Below, one piece after another: positions 11,668-22,283 of a DNA stretch of 64,000 bases. The DNA is from Roridomyces roridus (lineage: Eukaryota; Basidiomycota; Agaricomycetes; Agaricales; Mycenaceae): assembly GCA_029378245.1 (NCBI GenBank), contig JARKIF010000001.1:2108001-2172000 (forward strand). The letters are read 5' to 3'. The translations under genes were made by a program, and so were the position numbers. Positions within the stretch are counted from its first letter, which is position 1. The number at the start of each line of letters is the position of its first letter. Under the pieces are notes generated by a model, which did no database searches, was not told the DNA's origin, and saw only the letters and a program-made list of their open reading frames with translations.

Positions 11668-12062
11668 CTCGGAATTCGAAAGGCTGGCTGCGCCAGCAAA
11701 TGACCTTGCTTGTCTCTTATACACCGCAAGGAGATTAAAGAATGAAAAAATTGAAGGGATGGCTGGTGTCAGATGCAGGCAGCTTGAATCCTTACAATAC
11801 GAAGCTAGCTGAGCGACCAATGGTTCAGATTCAGTTGCGGTTAACCCGAAAACAACCCGACAAGGAGGGGGAAAATTGGAGATCTAGATACAGTCCTGCA
11901 AGGTAGGGGTAACGCGATCATCACCGAGATCACCGAGATCATTGATGTGCGATAAGGGAATATTGGGTCGAGAGGAGACTCGGAAAGGCTGGCTGTGCCA
12001 GAAGATGACCTTGCTTGTCTCTTATGCACAGCAAGGAGATCAAAGAATGAAAAAATTGAAGG
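11668..12062. repeat. Spaced direct repeat of about 90 bases
   Basis: The unit at 11668-11757 (from AAAGGCTGGCTGCGCCAG to AATGAAAAAATTGAAGG) recurs at 11978-12062 with few changes. The copies are about 310 bases apart in direct orientation. They lie between the helicase gene and the 3' end of the minus-strand gene at 12.1 kb. No coding role is apparent. Confidence 0.7.
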
Positions 12063-12117
12063 CAACCCGGCATGCGAAGCATCCCACTGTCGTCCCCCAG
12101 AATAATGTACTGGTTGC

Positions 12118-12973
12118 CTATGAAACAACAATCAGCTGGTCGTACAAGAAGAGAAATTCGCAGTGGACTAGCTTACGCTCGACAGCGCGGGACCGGCGTT
12201 GGGCTATAAACTCCTCCGCTCTAGCCCAATAATCCAGGCCTACCAACGCACCCATGTGCCAATCTCTCGTATAATTGTTGCACGACATGGCTATGCGAGA
12301 GGGATCGGCGAGCAGTATGACCACCCGCAGGAATTTGAATGATTGGAGAAGATTCGGTACCAGTTCCACAAAATCGTGGTCGGAGAACGCCAAATGGGTC
12401 AGATTCGGGATGAGTGCAAGCCCCGCCCACGCCGACACCGACGGTGTGGTTCCGGGAAATATCTCTAAATGTGTCAGTTGGGCGAAGATTGGATGGGTGA
12501 AGTCGGGGGTGACCGAGTGGAGCGGATCCTCGACACAGCAGTACAGCCGACGGAGTGGCAACGAACCGAGGAGGTCCAGGACGGATGTGTAGTCCGCGAG
12601 GTACAGCCAGAGATCATGTACATTCTCGCACAACGATAGGTGAAGTTCCTCCACGCGGTTCGGAAGATGGTCAATATACAGGTGACGGACCGAGTGCCGC
12701 AGAACGCCCGACGTGGTCGAGGAGATCCGCGACAAGTTGGAGTCGTCGGGGAGGTACGCGTTTTTTCTTGTTGATGCACGGCGGCTTTGTAGCGTATTGG
12801 ACGGGTCTGGCTCAATCCTCACCGGGCTGACGCATGCTGCTCAGTGCTCACCAGATCTTGACACGCCAAGCTGTGAGGAGCATTGCAGGAATCATGCCCG
12901 GGAAACAATAGGCGGCAAGCTCGAAGATTTCCTTCTCCGGTTCCGGCGGGAGTGGAGACCCGAGGGAGGGCAT
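12118..12973 (-). CDS. F-box-like hypothetical protein (LPPE family)
   Basis: The first exon starts at the ATG at 12973 with MPSLGSPLPPEPEKEIFELA and continues LAAYCFPGMIPAMLLTAWRV. This is the degenerate F-box-like head of a common mushroom family that begins LPPELE(R/K)EIFE. A 34-base intron (donor GTGAGC) restores the family's IWIEP motif, and the second exon runs open to the stop at 12118. The body has leucine-rich pieces (RVEELHLSL, LRRLYCCVED, LTHLEIFPGT, LTHLAFSDHDF) and ends LYDQLIVVS. The short intron is unusual, but the join is in frame. Function is unknown; a protein-interaction role is inferred from the F-box-like head. Confidence 0.65.
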
Positions 12974-13289
12974 TGCACCGTGCGAGATGGAAGTCAGAAG
13001 CAAGAGGTGAGAAGAAGACTATCTGCCCAGGCTTCGCTACCTCCGATTTGTGCTAGCCGCTCAATGATGGCCAAGTAGCAGACTTTGGCAGGGATTCGAG
13101 CCAGGGAATTGGTGATGTCGGAGAGGATGGTGGTCGAAAGCAGAACAGACAGAGATCAGAATCACAGAGTGGTCCCGTGGTTGATGACGGATCAAGGTTT
13201 CCCGCAACGCGCTCGAGACGCGTCATTCACCAGCCAAGGCCTGATATTTGGCAGTGGAAGATTGTCAACGACCACCTCATAATGTATAG

Positions 13290-13344
13290 ATATCTAGATA
13301 TGTACCGGCCTTAGTCCAGGTACGTTTTGCGATACTTACGGGCC
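13290..13344 (+). repeat. Left terminal inverted repeat of the KDZ unit
   Basis: The sequence begins ATATCTAGATATGTAC and continues through GGCCTTAGTCCAGGTACG to GATACTTACGGGCC. It matches the reverse complement of 25737-25791 at 53 of 55 positions. If the 12-base palindrome at its outer end is a target duplication, the repeat proper starts at 13302. Confidence 0.75.
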
Positions 13345-14351
13345 AGCCATATATTCCTTTAAATCGCTTTGGGACGTGATTCTCGGCACCTCGGCACCAC
13401 TAGGAAACCCTGGTGGCCGCCATTTGGGCCTCGGCAATGTGATCTCTTGCGGCATTCACGGCTTAAGCGCGAATCAAATGGAAAAATAGACGCCTACGGG
13501 CGCTTCTGTATTTTTTCTGCAATAAAAAATACATTTATCAGACGCCCTGAGCGCCAGATGAACGGCGGCAGCGCCGCGCCCGCCTGCACTCCCCATACCG
13601 TACTGCTGCTGCCTACTTCAAGTTCACGACCCGTCGCGCAGCCCGTTTGCCCACCTGTCGCGCTACGCCCGCCATCCATCCAGCCTCCTACCCCACAGCC
13701 ACCCTGGCAGCTCACCACTCGGCCCGCCAGCTATCCCCAGCTGCGCAGCAGCTCTGCCCACCACCATCCACGCGCTGGCCTCATGGAATCCGTGTTCATT
13801 GCGTCGCTGCCCTCTGAATGTGGTCGGCCTTGCTGTTGATGACGTTGGCCTCGGGCCCATAACGATATGTAGCGATATGGCTGGCTGCTGATGCCGCTGA
13901 TGCCATCGACATCGACTGCGAAGAGACAGCGAGCAGGAGAGGAGGAAGAGCCAGCGAGCAGGAGAGGAGGAAGAGAGGAGGACGGTGATGCGCTGGCAAG
14001 AGGCACGTGATGAGCGTATAAGCGACACTAATTTGACGCTACAGCCATTTCGCGCTGCGCTGAGAATAAAGGAGAGGGAAAAGAAGAAAAGAGCGTGGCT
14101 TGGGAGAGCGGGGGAATCACAGTAGCCTTCATTTTCAGAACGCGCAAAAAAAAAAAAAGTCGACAAATTGACCGACGTGAGAGTCGAACCCAGGGACTTC
14201 AGATTGGATGACCAAAGGGCCACCAGTCCAGAAGCTCATACTGGTACACCATTATAAGAATAGAGGCTTGTCTAAGCCCCGGGTGATACCCATGCTTTTA
14301 CCAAGCAATCATAAGCGAAACAAAAATACCAAAACACACACCCCGCTCGTC
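13345..14351. other. KDZ unit, left non-coding arm
   Basis: About 1 kb lies between the left terminal repeat and the end of the transposase gene. It contains proline/alanine-coding-like low-complexity sequence and a 27-base purine-rich tandem duplication near 13928-13980 (CAGCGAGCAGGAGAGGAGG repeated). A 12-base A run at 14147-14158 and the tRNA-like stretch at 14165-14245 are also present. I see no gene. Confidence 0.45.
14165..14245 (-). ncRNA. tRNA-like (Pol III box) sequence, possibly a relic
   Basis: The minus strand carries GGGTTCGACTC, a good B-box/T-loop, followed by a possible acceptor strand GTCGGTCA. About 55 bases upstream TGGTGTACCAGT resembles an A-box. I could not find the matching 5' acceptor strand or a clean anticodon stem, so a functional tRNA is unlikely. 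It may be a tRNA-derived relic or SINE head inside the KDZ unit. Confidence 0.25.
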
Positions 14352-17300
14352 CTAGTCGTCCTCCAGCCCGCCATCCAGAATGTGCTCCTCGTCCGAGACG
14401 TCACCGCGGCAATCATCTAGCTCCTCCCCATCCTCCTCCCAGCCCTCATCCTCCGCCTCGTCGACATCCATATCATCAGATACGACCGGTACCCTCCGCT
14501 TCCCGCGCCCTAGCCTTACCTCAGTTCTCGTCACCTCCGCGCGTCTGGCCAGATCCCGAAACATTGCCGCCTGCTTGAGGGCATACGCAATCGCCCCCTT
14601 AGCCTGCTGTGACACGGGCAATACCCCCATTGGAACTGACCTCGCGCGTGCCTCCCACTCATCAGCGCGGTGGTTTAAGGAAATTGGAAGACGTCGTTGC
14701 TCCTCTCGGAGCAACTTGATCTCCTCGTCCCAACGTCGGCACCGCGCGTATGCCTTGGACCACTCAATCCGCAACGCTGTCAAGGACCATTCAATGTCAA
14801 AACAACGCCACGGAGACGTCACATACCGTCGTCCATGTCGGGCTCCCCCGTGGTCCCCGTTCCTGTCCATATCCAGGAGATCTCCCTCACGTTCTCTCCA
14901 CGCGTCGCCCGCTCCAGTTGCTCCTCCCCCGTGAGGGGCGCCAGCTCTCCAAGCTCGCGTAGCACATCTTCCTGCCGCTCTCGCCTCTCCGTTTGACGCC
15001 TCTTCTTTTCCCTTTCCTTCGGCGATTGCTCCTCGTCACCCATACATCGAATATCTTGGGCCCGCAAAACGGACCACCCAACACGAGCGGGATCTCCCCC
15101 CGCCAACCGTCGCTTCGCTTCCCATGCATCTTGATATTTTTCCGAGTGGAGGCGGATCTTGGCCTCATTCTGCTCCACAATGGCGCGGGCTCGCGTATTC
15201 GCTCCTTGATGTCGAGCTTGATGCCGCTTGTACGTCAACACCCGGGACTTGACGTGTAGGTATCGCCGAAGGTCATCCAACGCCGTCGAGCACTGCGCGT
15301 CACGAAGCGAGTCTTCAATGACGGCGAGACTATTGAGGGGTTTCTGCTGTCGCTGCTCCGCACTCAGCGCCGAGGGCAGGAAGAGCGGCTCGTTTTCTAC
15401 GTGCTCGCCTTCCGGTGCATCCCGCGTGTTGAGGGCCATAATCGACGCCGGCGTGTACGTCTGTTGGAGCACGCGCAGCCGTCCCACGGTCCGTGTCAAC
15501 TTCCTCCGGAGCGCCACGATGCTGATCTCTTGGGTTGTCGTGCCTGCTTTTTTGCGCTGGATTTGCAGCCGTACTCGCCGTCTCATCCTCAATATCATTG
15601 TAGTCTTAACAAAGGGAAACTCACTGCTCCTCCTCCACCTCCAAGCCCGCCGCAATGAACGAGCACGGACTCACGGTGTGGACGCTCGGAATTCCCGCCT
15701 TGACACGCTCGGCCTCCGCTTTCTCCAATCGCAGTAGAACGTCTTTTTCCATTATCCCTGTAAACAATTAATATCAGTTTCCGTCAGAAAGTCCTTATTC
15801 GGACGCCACACACCCCGATGTGTCTTTTCATATGGATCCTTCTTCCCTGCAGGGTCCGCCTCCCATTCTTCTATCATCCTCTGCCATTCTGGAACCCGCT
15901 TTGCTTGCTGCCCGGAGAAGTTGTTGAAGCTCTCCGATTGCGTCTCGTACTCGTCCATTGCTCGGTCCAAGCGAATGCGTAGTCTGTCCGCTACAACCGA
16001 CGTCAGTACGTAAGTATTGCCAAAGAAGTCTCGAGACTCACCGAGATTCACGAGCTTGTCCCAATTCCAATTGCCGAGGTGACAATTGAGCACATCCTCC
16101 CTGGAACCCGGCCCCATCTCGCGCGTACTCGACGCCACGCCACCGAGGTGCGCCCACGGCCGCTCGATCCCCTCTCCATCGGTTTGAGCACTACCCGGAA
16201 CAGTATTGAGGGAATAAGCCAGTTGGCAGGCCTGCGTGTGACCGTGGATGTGCATTTTTGGTATGACGAATCTCCAGAGCCTCAGGAGGGCGCGGAGACG
16301 AACCAGTGGCGGAAGTTCTTTGAGACGTTTGGCGAGATTCTTCCACCATTGACATACGATGTCGTACGAGATGATTTTGGGCAGCCCAGCCTGGAGATGA
16401 CGGAGAATGGAAGCGAATATGTAATCCATGTTGACGTAGCTATATCCGTCTCAGTAAACACGAAAATCACCAAGCGTCAAACCGTACCGTTCTCCCTTCT
16501 GAAGGTCTCCGACTCCTGTTGGCTGAACAAATTCGTGGCGTGCGCACACACCCATGCCGACACCAGTCGCGCTGTAGCCCCGCGAGAACTTGGTGTTGGC
16601 ATAGTCCAGAGCGGCAAGCCCGCTGCAAGTACTCATCTAGCGTTTCTGTCAGCGACGCCACCGGACATCGTTATCGTTCTGGAAGAAAGCGTACCTCATT
16701 TTGATTTGTTGCCGTCCGGAGAAACTCTCGGTAAGGCGCACTCTCCACCATGTACGACCAGCCCGGACCCAGCGGTGCGTCCTTTATCTCGTTCGACACA
16801 AGACGGCGCTTGAGACGGAAACACGCGTCTATTGCCAAGAACGTTATATACAAGAACCTAAACGACCTTAGTGTCAGTGTCACATCTCAGTGGTAGAAAT
16901 CGAATTGAAACTCACCGACTCTCAGCCGGCGCATTCTCCCAGTCAGTTGGGATATTTACCCCAGGACGCGGGCAACATGGGCACAGCACGGCAAGCCCTC
17001 CCGGTTTCGTTGCCATGACCCCTCCCTCCTCGTGCCCTTGCCCCGCCCGCTTCAACATGAGCAAATGTCGGTACTCGCGACAAACGCGCAGAAAGACTGC
17101 GTAGCGATTCGGAGGTTTGATGCCAGTGTGATCCGTCATCTTCTCCAACATCGAGTAGAAGTCGTACATCGTTGTCTTGGCTTGTAACGTCGAGGCCAAG
17201 AAAAGATCCAGACAGGCGAAGGTCACGCAAGTCCGGGGACTGTCATCCGTAGCGGGAAACCAGCCAGCTTGAAGCATTTGAATGTCGGGTGCACCGGAGA

Positions 17301-18164
17301 CGCCAGCCAATTCACAGCCACAAATGTCGAGGTTTACGCGGTGGAAGCCATTGGTGTGAAGGACCCAAAAGTTGCTGTGAGCAGGCCTTGGCACTGCACA
17401 GCGCTGTCCCGGGCGGTGACCGAGTTGTACACGCAGGCCGAGCTCTGAAAGCTGGCATTTGGCGAAGAATTCTCCGTTCCACTTCTAGGGCCGTCGAATC
17501 AGCATATACCTTCGGAGAAAATCAAGGAATACGCACCTCGATTCGATGCAAAGGGTGTGTAGCATGACGAACAACACAGCAGCCCTCACACAGCATCTCG
17601 TCGCCGAAACAATCCTGGCAGCGAATGGAACTCGCGATGGCGGGGTCCCTGCAGACGTGACAAAGGTCGTCCATGCATCCATCGCGGCTCATGACCACCC
17701 TGAGATACTCGTCGCGTCGATCGCGGAACCGGTGAAGAGCTGCATCCTTATGAAACGCGGTTATTGAGGAGGTCGGCAGAGGAAGAGTCGCCTACCGAGG
17801 GCTTGAACACGCGAGGTTGTCGAGGCTGCTGGGTGCCTTCATCCTCACCCCAGCCCAAGTCGAATTGGTAGCGGCCCGGGTCCACGGGCTCCCATTGCTG
17901 CTGTAGCGGTTGGGGTTGTGCAGCCTCAGCTACTGCTTCCAGACGCAGACGTTGACGCTTGACAGGGGAAGGGGGTTCAATGAGGAATTCCTCTTGGTAG
18001 GCGCGACGGCCGTCGCGGGAAGGTCGGTCTATATGGGTGATAATAGGATCATTTCCCGAGTTGCCGAGAATTGCGTCAATCGTGAAGCTGTGCGTGTGTC
18101 CACGGACATCAGTCGCAGCAACTTTGGACCGATGTTTCCCTTGGCCTCGTCGAGTGCGCGACAT
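14352..18164 (-). CDS. KDZ transposase with CxC2-like cysteine cluster
   Basis: Read on the minus strand from MSRTRRGQG at 18164 (an in-frame ATG at 18188 is the alternative). A low-complexity head comes first, then after an intron (17795-17747) the CxC2-like cluster: CHVC, CQDC, CEGC and paired histidines (about 17680-17540). The family block TLQAKTTMYDFY and CREYRHLLMLKRAG follows (about 17180-17050), then RLKRRLVSNE, LAALDYANTKFSRGY, SYDIVCQWW, FVIPKMHIHGHT, TDGEGIERPW and STREMGPGS. The D of LAALDY, the D of YDIVC and the E of GEGIER are probable catalytic residues. The C-terminus carries ISWIWTGT and ALRIEWSKA. Every intron I tested keeps frame to the stop at 14352, so the gene may still be functional. 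It catalyses DNA transposition of the surrounding unit by inference. Confidence 0.88.
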
Positions 18165-18196
18165 TGTCCAGCGAGGACCGACTGCCACGAGTACAA

Positions 18197-19240
18197 TGCA
18201 GCCAACAGCCTTCGCTCTTACTCGCTACCTTACGTCCCAGCTCCCGGTGGCGCTTGGCTTAGACAGTCTGGGGCTGCTCCGACTCCGTGAATCCATACGC
18301 CTTCAGCCTCAACAGTGCGACTACAACCGAGAATGATATTGTTGTGAGTTACCCACGCACTGACTCCCAATCTCGCGACTTGACTTCCCTGTAGAACGAG
18401 GCAATATCTCTGACCGGTATGTTCGCGACGGAAACTGTTTTCATCGAGATTATCACCACGGACCAAGACGACCTCGAGCAATGGGCCTGCACGCCATCCA
18501 TTGACAAGGGAGAGGGAGGTCATACCGGTGTGAGTTCCCCGGTTTCAGCTACCCAATGACATCATCTTCCAGCCGCCGACACTTGGGCAGCCATTTTATG
18601 TGCTGCATATTTTACTGGGTTCTCTGAGGTAGTTTTCCCTTGTCTGAAACGTCCTCAGCGTCTTCCGAGTACAAGACTTCGACACATCGGCGACACCGGT
18701 ACCCAGAGAATGCCTCGCAGACCCCGGCACCCAAACATGTCCTCCGATGTCCCTTGGCCTATCCGGGCCCGTTTTGTGCATCTCCTGAACGTGGTGAGTT
18801 GCAATACTACTCAAATAGACGTTCATGGCTCATCTGGACCTCAAGTGGCCAACTTCTACACTCGAACATCCGGCTTTGCTACTACGGCCATTTCAGCCTG
18901 GAGGGTTTGCGGGCAGTTATCGGAGCTCCCAGCCTCGATTCTTCTCTGTAAGACCTTCCTTTGGTGGGTATTGGTGGCGCAATTGACCATCTCCAGAGCT
19001 TTCCATTCACTTACCGGTCCCACCGATCAAACGGGTCTGGAACTCACCCCGGTGTAGTAACGTGGCCGGTTTGGCTCAGGACGGGCGCGGTACACCTCCT
19101 GGTAGAAGAATATAGTGTTGTTTTGTGTCAGCCAAATGTAGAGCCTGCGCAAGAGTCGACCGAATTTTCCATCACGCACTCGCCACTACCAATATGACGC
19201 ACTCGCCACGCAAATATTATTTTATTGGGACTCGGTATGA
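18197..19240 (+). other. Divergent region upstream of the KDZ gene; possible small multi-exon gene
   Basis: The plus strand shows several short open stretches ending at plausible donors (GTGAGT at about 18353 and 18530; GTATGT at 18418), including NDIV, NEAISLTG, ITTDQDDLEQWACTP and WPIRARFVHLL. I cannot join them into one convincing protein and know no related family. The first ATG would lie only about 30 bases from the KDZ start, so both cannot have ordinary promoters here. It is just as likely to be the shared 5' region of divergent transcripts. Confidence 0.25.
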
Positions 19241-19380
19241 TTCCTTGGCTATTCTGAGGGCACAGGACGTGTTTATATCAACCCCAGAGCTCTTCTGATT
19301 TTTGTGCCAATTTTACCAGGTGGGTATGTATCCGAACGCAACATCGACGTTGTTAACGAAGAAGTGGAGACAGACTTGAT

Positions 19381-20100
19381 GTGGCAGCGCATACCCGTCT
19401 TGACCTCTTCCACTTGCATCCCACCTCATCCTCCCTCTCTCCGCGGCAAAACTACCAACAAACCAATGCTGTGAGAGCTCATCCCCCCCATTCCATCCTC
19501 ACACCTGAGCCGCGACTGTCTGTAGACCTGACAACGCATCTCCGACTGAAAAAAAGAGAGAGGCGCAGTGTGAGGCCTCCGCTCGTTATCGCGAAAAGTC
19601 TACCCAATTCCCTCCTCCACCCTCCCTCCAAACTCATCTTTCCTTCACTCAGGCATCGAGCCAAGGTTCTCGCTGCTGGCCGGCTGCGCGCCGCCAAGTA
19701 CGTCACTTTCTCTGTCGACTTTCATACTCCTCCAATGGACTCAGACGACGGGAAGAGCTCAAGCACGATGAGGAGGCAAAGGAACGGGCACGGGAGGCAC
19801 GGGCGCGATACCGGGAGAAGTGCGTCCGCTTTCCTCTTTCTTTTTTTTCCCTACATGACACCGACGTGCAGCAATCGTGAAATTCTGGCCAAGAAACAGC
19901 GGCTTGTGCGCAAGCGCGCCTTCATCAAGAAGCACGGCGTACATGCGTACATTCAGCGCCGTTTCGATGCCCCTATGCCCATGACACAGACGCCGTCAGT
20001 CCAGGAAGACGTCTCGGAGGGAGACGAAGACTGGGACGGCTACCCCAATGCACGGCCTCTCATCAGCCCTTACGATGATCCCTTATTCAAAAGATGGTAG
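19381..20100 (+). CDS. Small basic helical protein, KDZ passenger
   Basis: Three exons (19381-19697, 19745-19819, 19872-20100) with clean GT-AG introns of 47 and 52 bases give 206 residues in one frame. The core is highly charged and predicted helical: AKVLAAGRLRAAKRREEL, EEAKERAREARARYREN, REILAKKQRLVRKRAF, IKKHGVHAYIQRR. Such RYRE...LA.K...R(K/R)..(Y/F)I.K.G..AYI proteins are frequent small hypotheticals in mushrooms. The C-terminus is acidic and ends PYDDPLFKRW. The basic helix could bind nucleic acid, which is inference only. The start is the least certain part, because the first 70 residues are low in complexity. Confidence 0.55.
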   Translation: MAAHTRLDLFHLHPTSSSLSPRQNYQQTNAVRAHPPHSILTPEPRLSVDLTTHLRLKKRERRSVRPPLVIAKSLPNSLLHPPSKLIFPSLRHRAKVLAAGRLRAAKYVTFSVDFHTPPMDSDDGKSSSTMRRQRNGHGRHGRDTGRSASAFLFLFFPYMTPTCSNREILAKKQRLVRKRAFIKKHGVHAYIQRRFDAPMPMTQTPSVQEDVSEGDEDWDGYPNARPLISPYDDPLFKRW

Positions 20101-20249
20101 ATATAGTTAGCTACTCGTCGTACGCCGTCTCGCACACACAATACATTTTTATTCCAAGAAAAGTCGTAGCTGAGGCGATTATCTCGAGTCATCTCGAACT
20201 ACCACATCCCTACCCTCACAACTTGGCGCGCACCTGCAAAGATGTTAGC

Positions 20250-20607
20250 AAGAGCTCACTGCTCGCTGAGAGGGAAATACCTTCACCAACTGCCATCCAC
20301 GTTCAATCCCCTCGCCGTCTGCATGGCTGGTGCCGGCGTAATGCGACAGATTGTGGCACTGTGTCGTGTGGTAAGGGTGGTAGGTGGGAAATTGCTGCAC
20401 GAAAGGTCGGGTGGCGACGAGCGCGAGAGGCAAGAGGGCGTATACTGGGCGTTCACCACGGATTGGGTCGACGAGACGTGGGCGGCGATAGAGGCTAGTC
20501 AGATCAGTTTTTGATGCGCCCAGAAACAAAGACCGCCACTCACACCAACTCTCCACCGTTCGCTCGCTTGACGACCTCGCGCGGGTGCTCACTCGACTTT
20601 GGCTCAC
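20250..20607 (-). pseudogene. Relic of a second KDZ transposase (GEGIER segment)
   Basis: On the minus strand YHPYHTTQCHNLSHYAG then TSHADGEGIERGWQLVK (20340-20250) aligns with the family pattern HGHT..CQ...S..Y..G..TDGEGIER.W. An intron boundary (donor GTATTTCC) follows at once, and no further catalytic block is found upstream or downstream. Only the glutamate-bearing motif and its approach survive. The residues differ enough from the intact gene at 16.1 kb that it is not a recent duplicate. It probably marks an older KDZ insertion or a captured exon. Confidence 0.6.
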
Positions 20608-20677
20608 TGGGCATGGATGTAGGGCAAGGCAGGAGGCGATTCCAGTGCAGTACGCAGAAAACGGGGCGTTTTACCTA

Positions 20678-20717
20678 AACTGACCTTTCCACAGCGAAAC
20701 TGACCTTTCCACAGCGA
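20678..20717. repeat. Perfect 20-base tandem duplication
   Basis: AAACTGACCTTTCCACAGCG is present twice in a row, about 120 bases before the start codon of the gene at 20835. It may be a promoter element or a replication slip. Confidence 0.85.
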
Positions 20718-20834
20718 AACAGAGCAAGGGCTAGGGTACGCCACCGTCAGCCTATATGAGCTTGACGACACGTCGCTCTCTCTTTCACCCTAACCCCCAC
20801 CACTGCCCCCCAAAAAAACCCCTCACAAAATCCA

Positions 20835-21926
20835 ATGCCTTGCACCCCTCACTGGTTTGCCAGCCCCGGTCACGAGGACCGTGCTCGCCACGACAACTGT
20901 GCCCGTTGCGCGTACTACGCCGTCCTGCTTGGGTGGACCACCGGTGCCTACTCCAATGCGTACGTGTACTTACTCGCCTCTTCTGCATGCATACGCTAAC
21001 TATCTTACAGTGAGATCGCTCGTGGCCAGACCGAGCGATTTAGCGGTGCGATCCAACAGTCCTTCAAGACGTGGGCGGAGCTCATTGCTTGGTGGAACGC
21101 CATGTGTCCTTTGCACCACCTGCAGGGATGTCCGAACGAGGACCCTGACACGGTCAACGTCATCCCTTACCTCGCCGACCAGCCGTGCACTCCCCCCATC
21201 CCACCCTCGACCTCAACCTCGACCTCGACCTTGGGCTCGGGCTCGGCCTCCAGCTTCCCTCCCGCTGCCACCTCCAGCGTGCCCGCGGCGGACATCTCTG
21301 GGGCCATATATCCTGCCCCCCTCCCTGCCCCTTCGCCCTTCCGCCAACAAGGCTTCGTCAAGACTCAGCCCCTCTCCCCTTCGCCCTTTGTGACGACCAA
21401 AACCGAGGTCCTTACCCCGGTCGTCACGCGCAAGCCCATCACTGCTGAGACGCGCGTCAAGCTCACGCCTTTGGGCCTCGCTGCTGCGAATGCCCACGCC
21501 GTGGCGCGCGACTCGCCTTTATCTCCCACCGGGTCCTTCACTGGGTCCTTCACCTCCGTCTCGTCGGTCGCGTCTGGCTCCGTCTCGTCGGTTGCGTCTG
21601 GCTCTGACGTCGACGGTGACGAGGACGAGGAGGAGGAAACGACACCCTCCCAGACCGACGAGATTTACTCGACTCGTTCCACCCCTGCCCCTGGCCCTCA
21701 TACCGCCCAGCACTCTGTCATCTCGACCCCTGCTGCCGGTGTAGCAGCCCCGCTCGATGTCCGCTACACCGTTCGTGGTACCGGCCGCGTCTTTCGGACG
21801 CTCGACGCTGCGGAGCGTCAACAGGAGATTTTGGGGCTCCCCAACGGGTCGGTCATGATGACGGCCAACGAGAGCAAGATGGCGGCTTGGGGCCTTGGGC
21901 TCCCTTTCCAGGGTGAGGAGGAGTAG
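20835..21926 (+). CDS. RNase H1 N-terminal (viroplasmin-like) domain protein, KDZ passenger
   Basis: Exons 20835-20959 and 21011-21926 join in frame and give 346 residues. The N-terminal part has CARCAYYAVLLGWTTGAYSN, then across the intron IARGQTERFSGAIQQSFKTW and WWNAMC. The spacing Y(Y/A)V..G...G.Y......A..Q...F.GA...SFKTW is that of the RNase H1 N-terminal hybrid-binding (Cauli_VI) domain. There is no RNase H catalytic domain. A long proline/serine/threonine linker with an acidic run (DGDEDEEEE) leads to a second globular-looking block near the end (RYTVRGTGRVFRTLDAAERQ), possibly a diverged second copy. The domain binds RNA:DNA hybrids or dsRNA in known proteins; a role with the transposon is inference. 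Confidence 0.6.
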
Positions 21927-22114
21927 GCGGGCGGTGCTGTTTTTTTTGCGGTCGTTGTCGCTCTCGTGTTTGCTTGGACTCGCATGCACATTCGTCGTCG
22001 TCGCTATCTTGTGTATTATCACCCTTGTTTTTTTGGCATGACATACATCCTCTCGTACATTACTTCTACTCCTTTCCTGTATAATAGCTTCCTACCTTCC
22101 TACTCTGTAGCATA

Positions 22115-22158
22115 CTTGAAATTGAAAAAGAATTGTCTTGAAATTGAAAAAGAATGGT
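22115..22158. repeat. 22-base tandem duplication
   Basis: CTTGAAATTGAAAAAGAATT followed by GT occurs twice head to tail with one difference. It lies in the spacer between two passenger genes. Confidence 0.8.
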
Positions 22159-22283
22159 CGAGCCAAAAGCGTCTGCGTGATCTTTGTTTACCGACTCTCA
22201 TCAAATGCAAACTTACGCCTAGTCTCGACGCAACTGCCCACTACTCGACTCGACTCAGTAAACCCACGCCGCCTCCTTCTTCC

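Noticed and set aside
18197..20600. TET/JBP-type dioxygenase cargo in the KDZ unit
   Set aside because: Such genes are known neighbours of KDZ transposases, so I looked for an HxD...H dioxygenase pattern in the passenger genes and found none.
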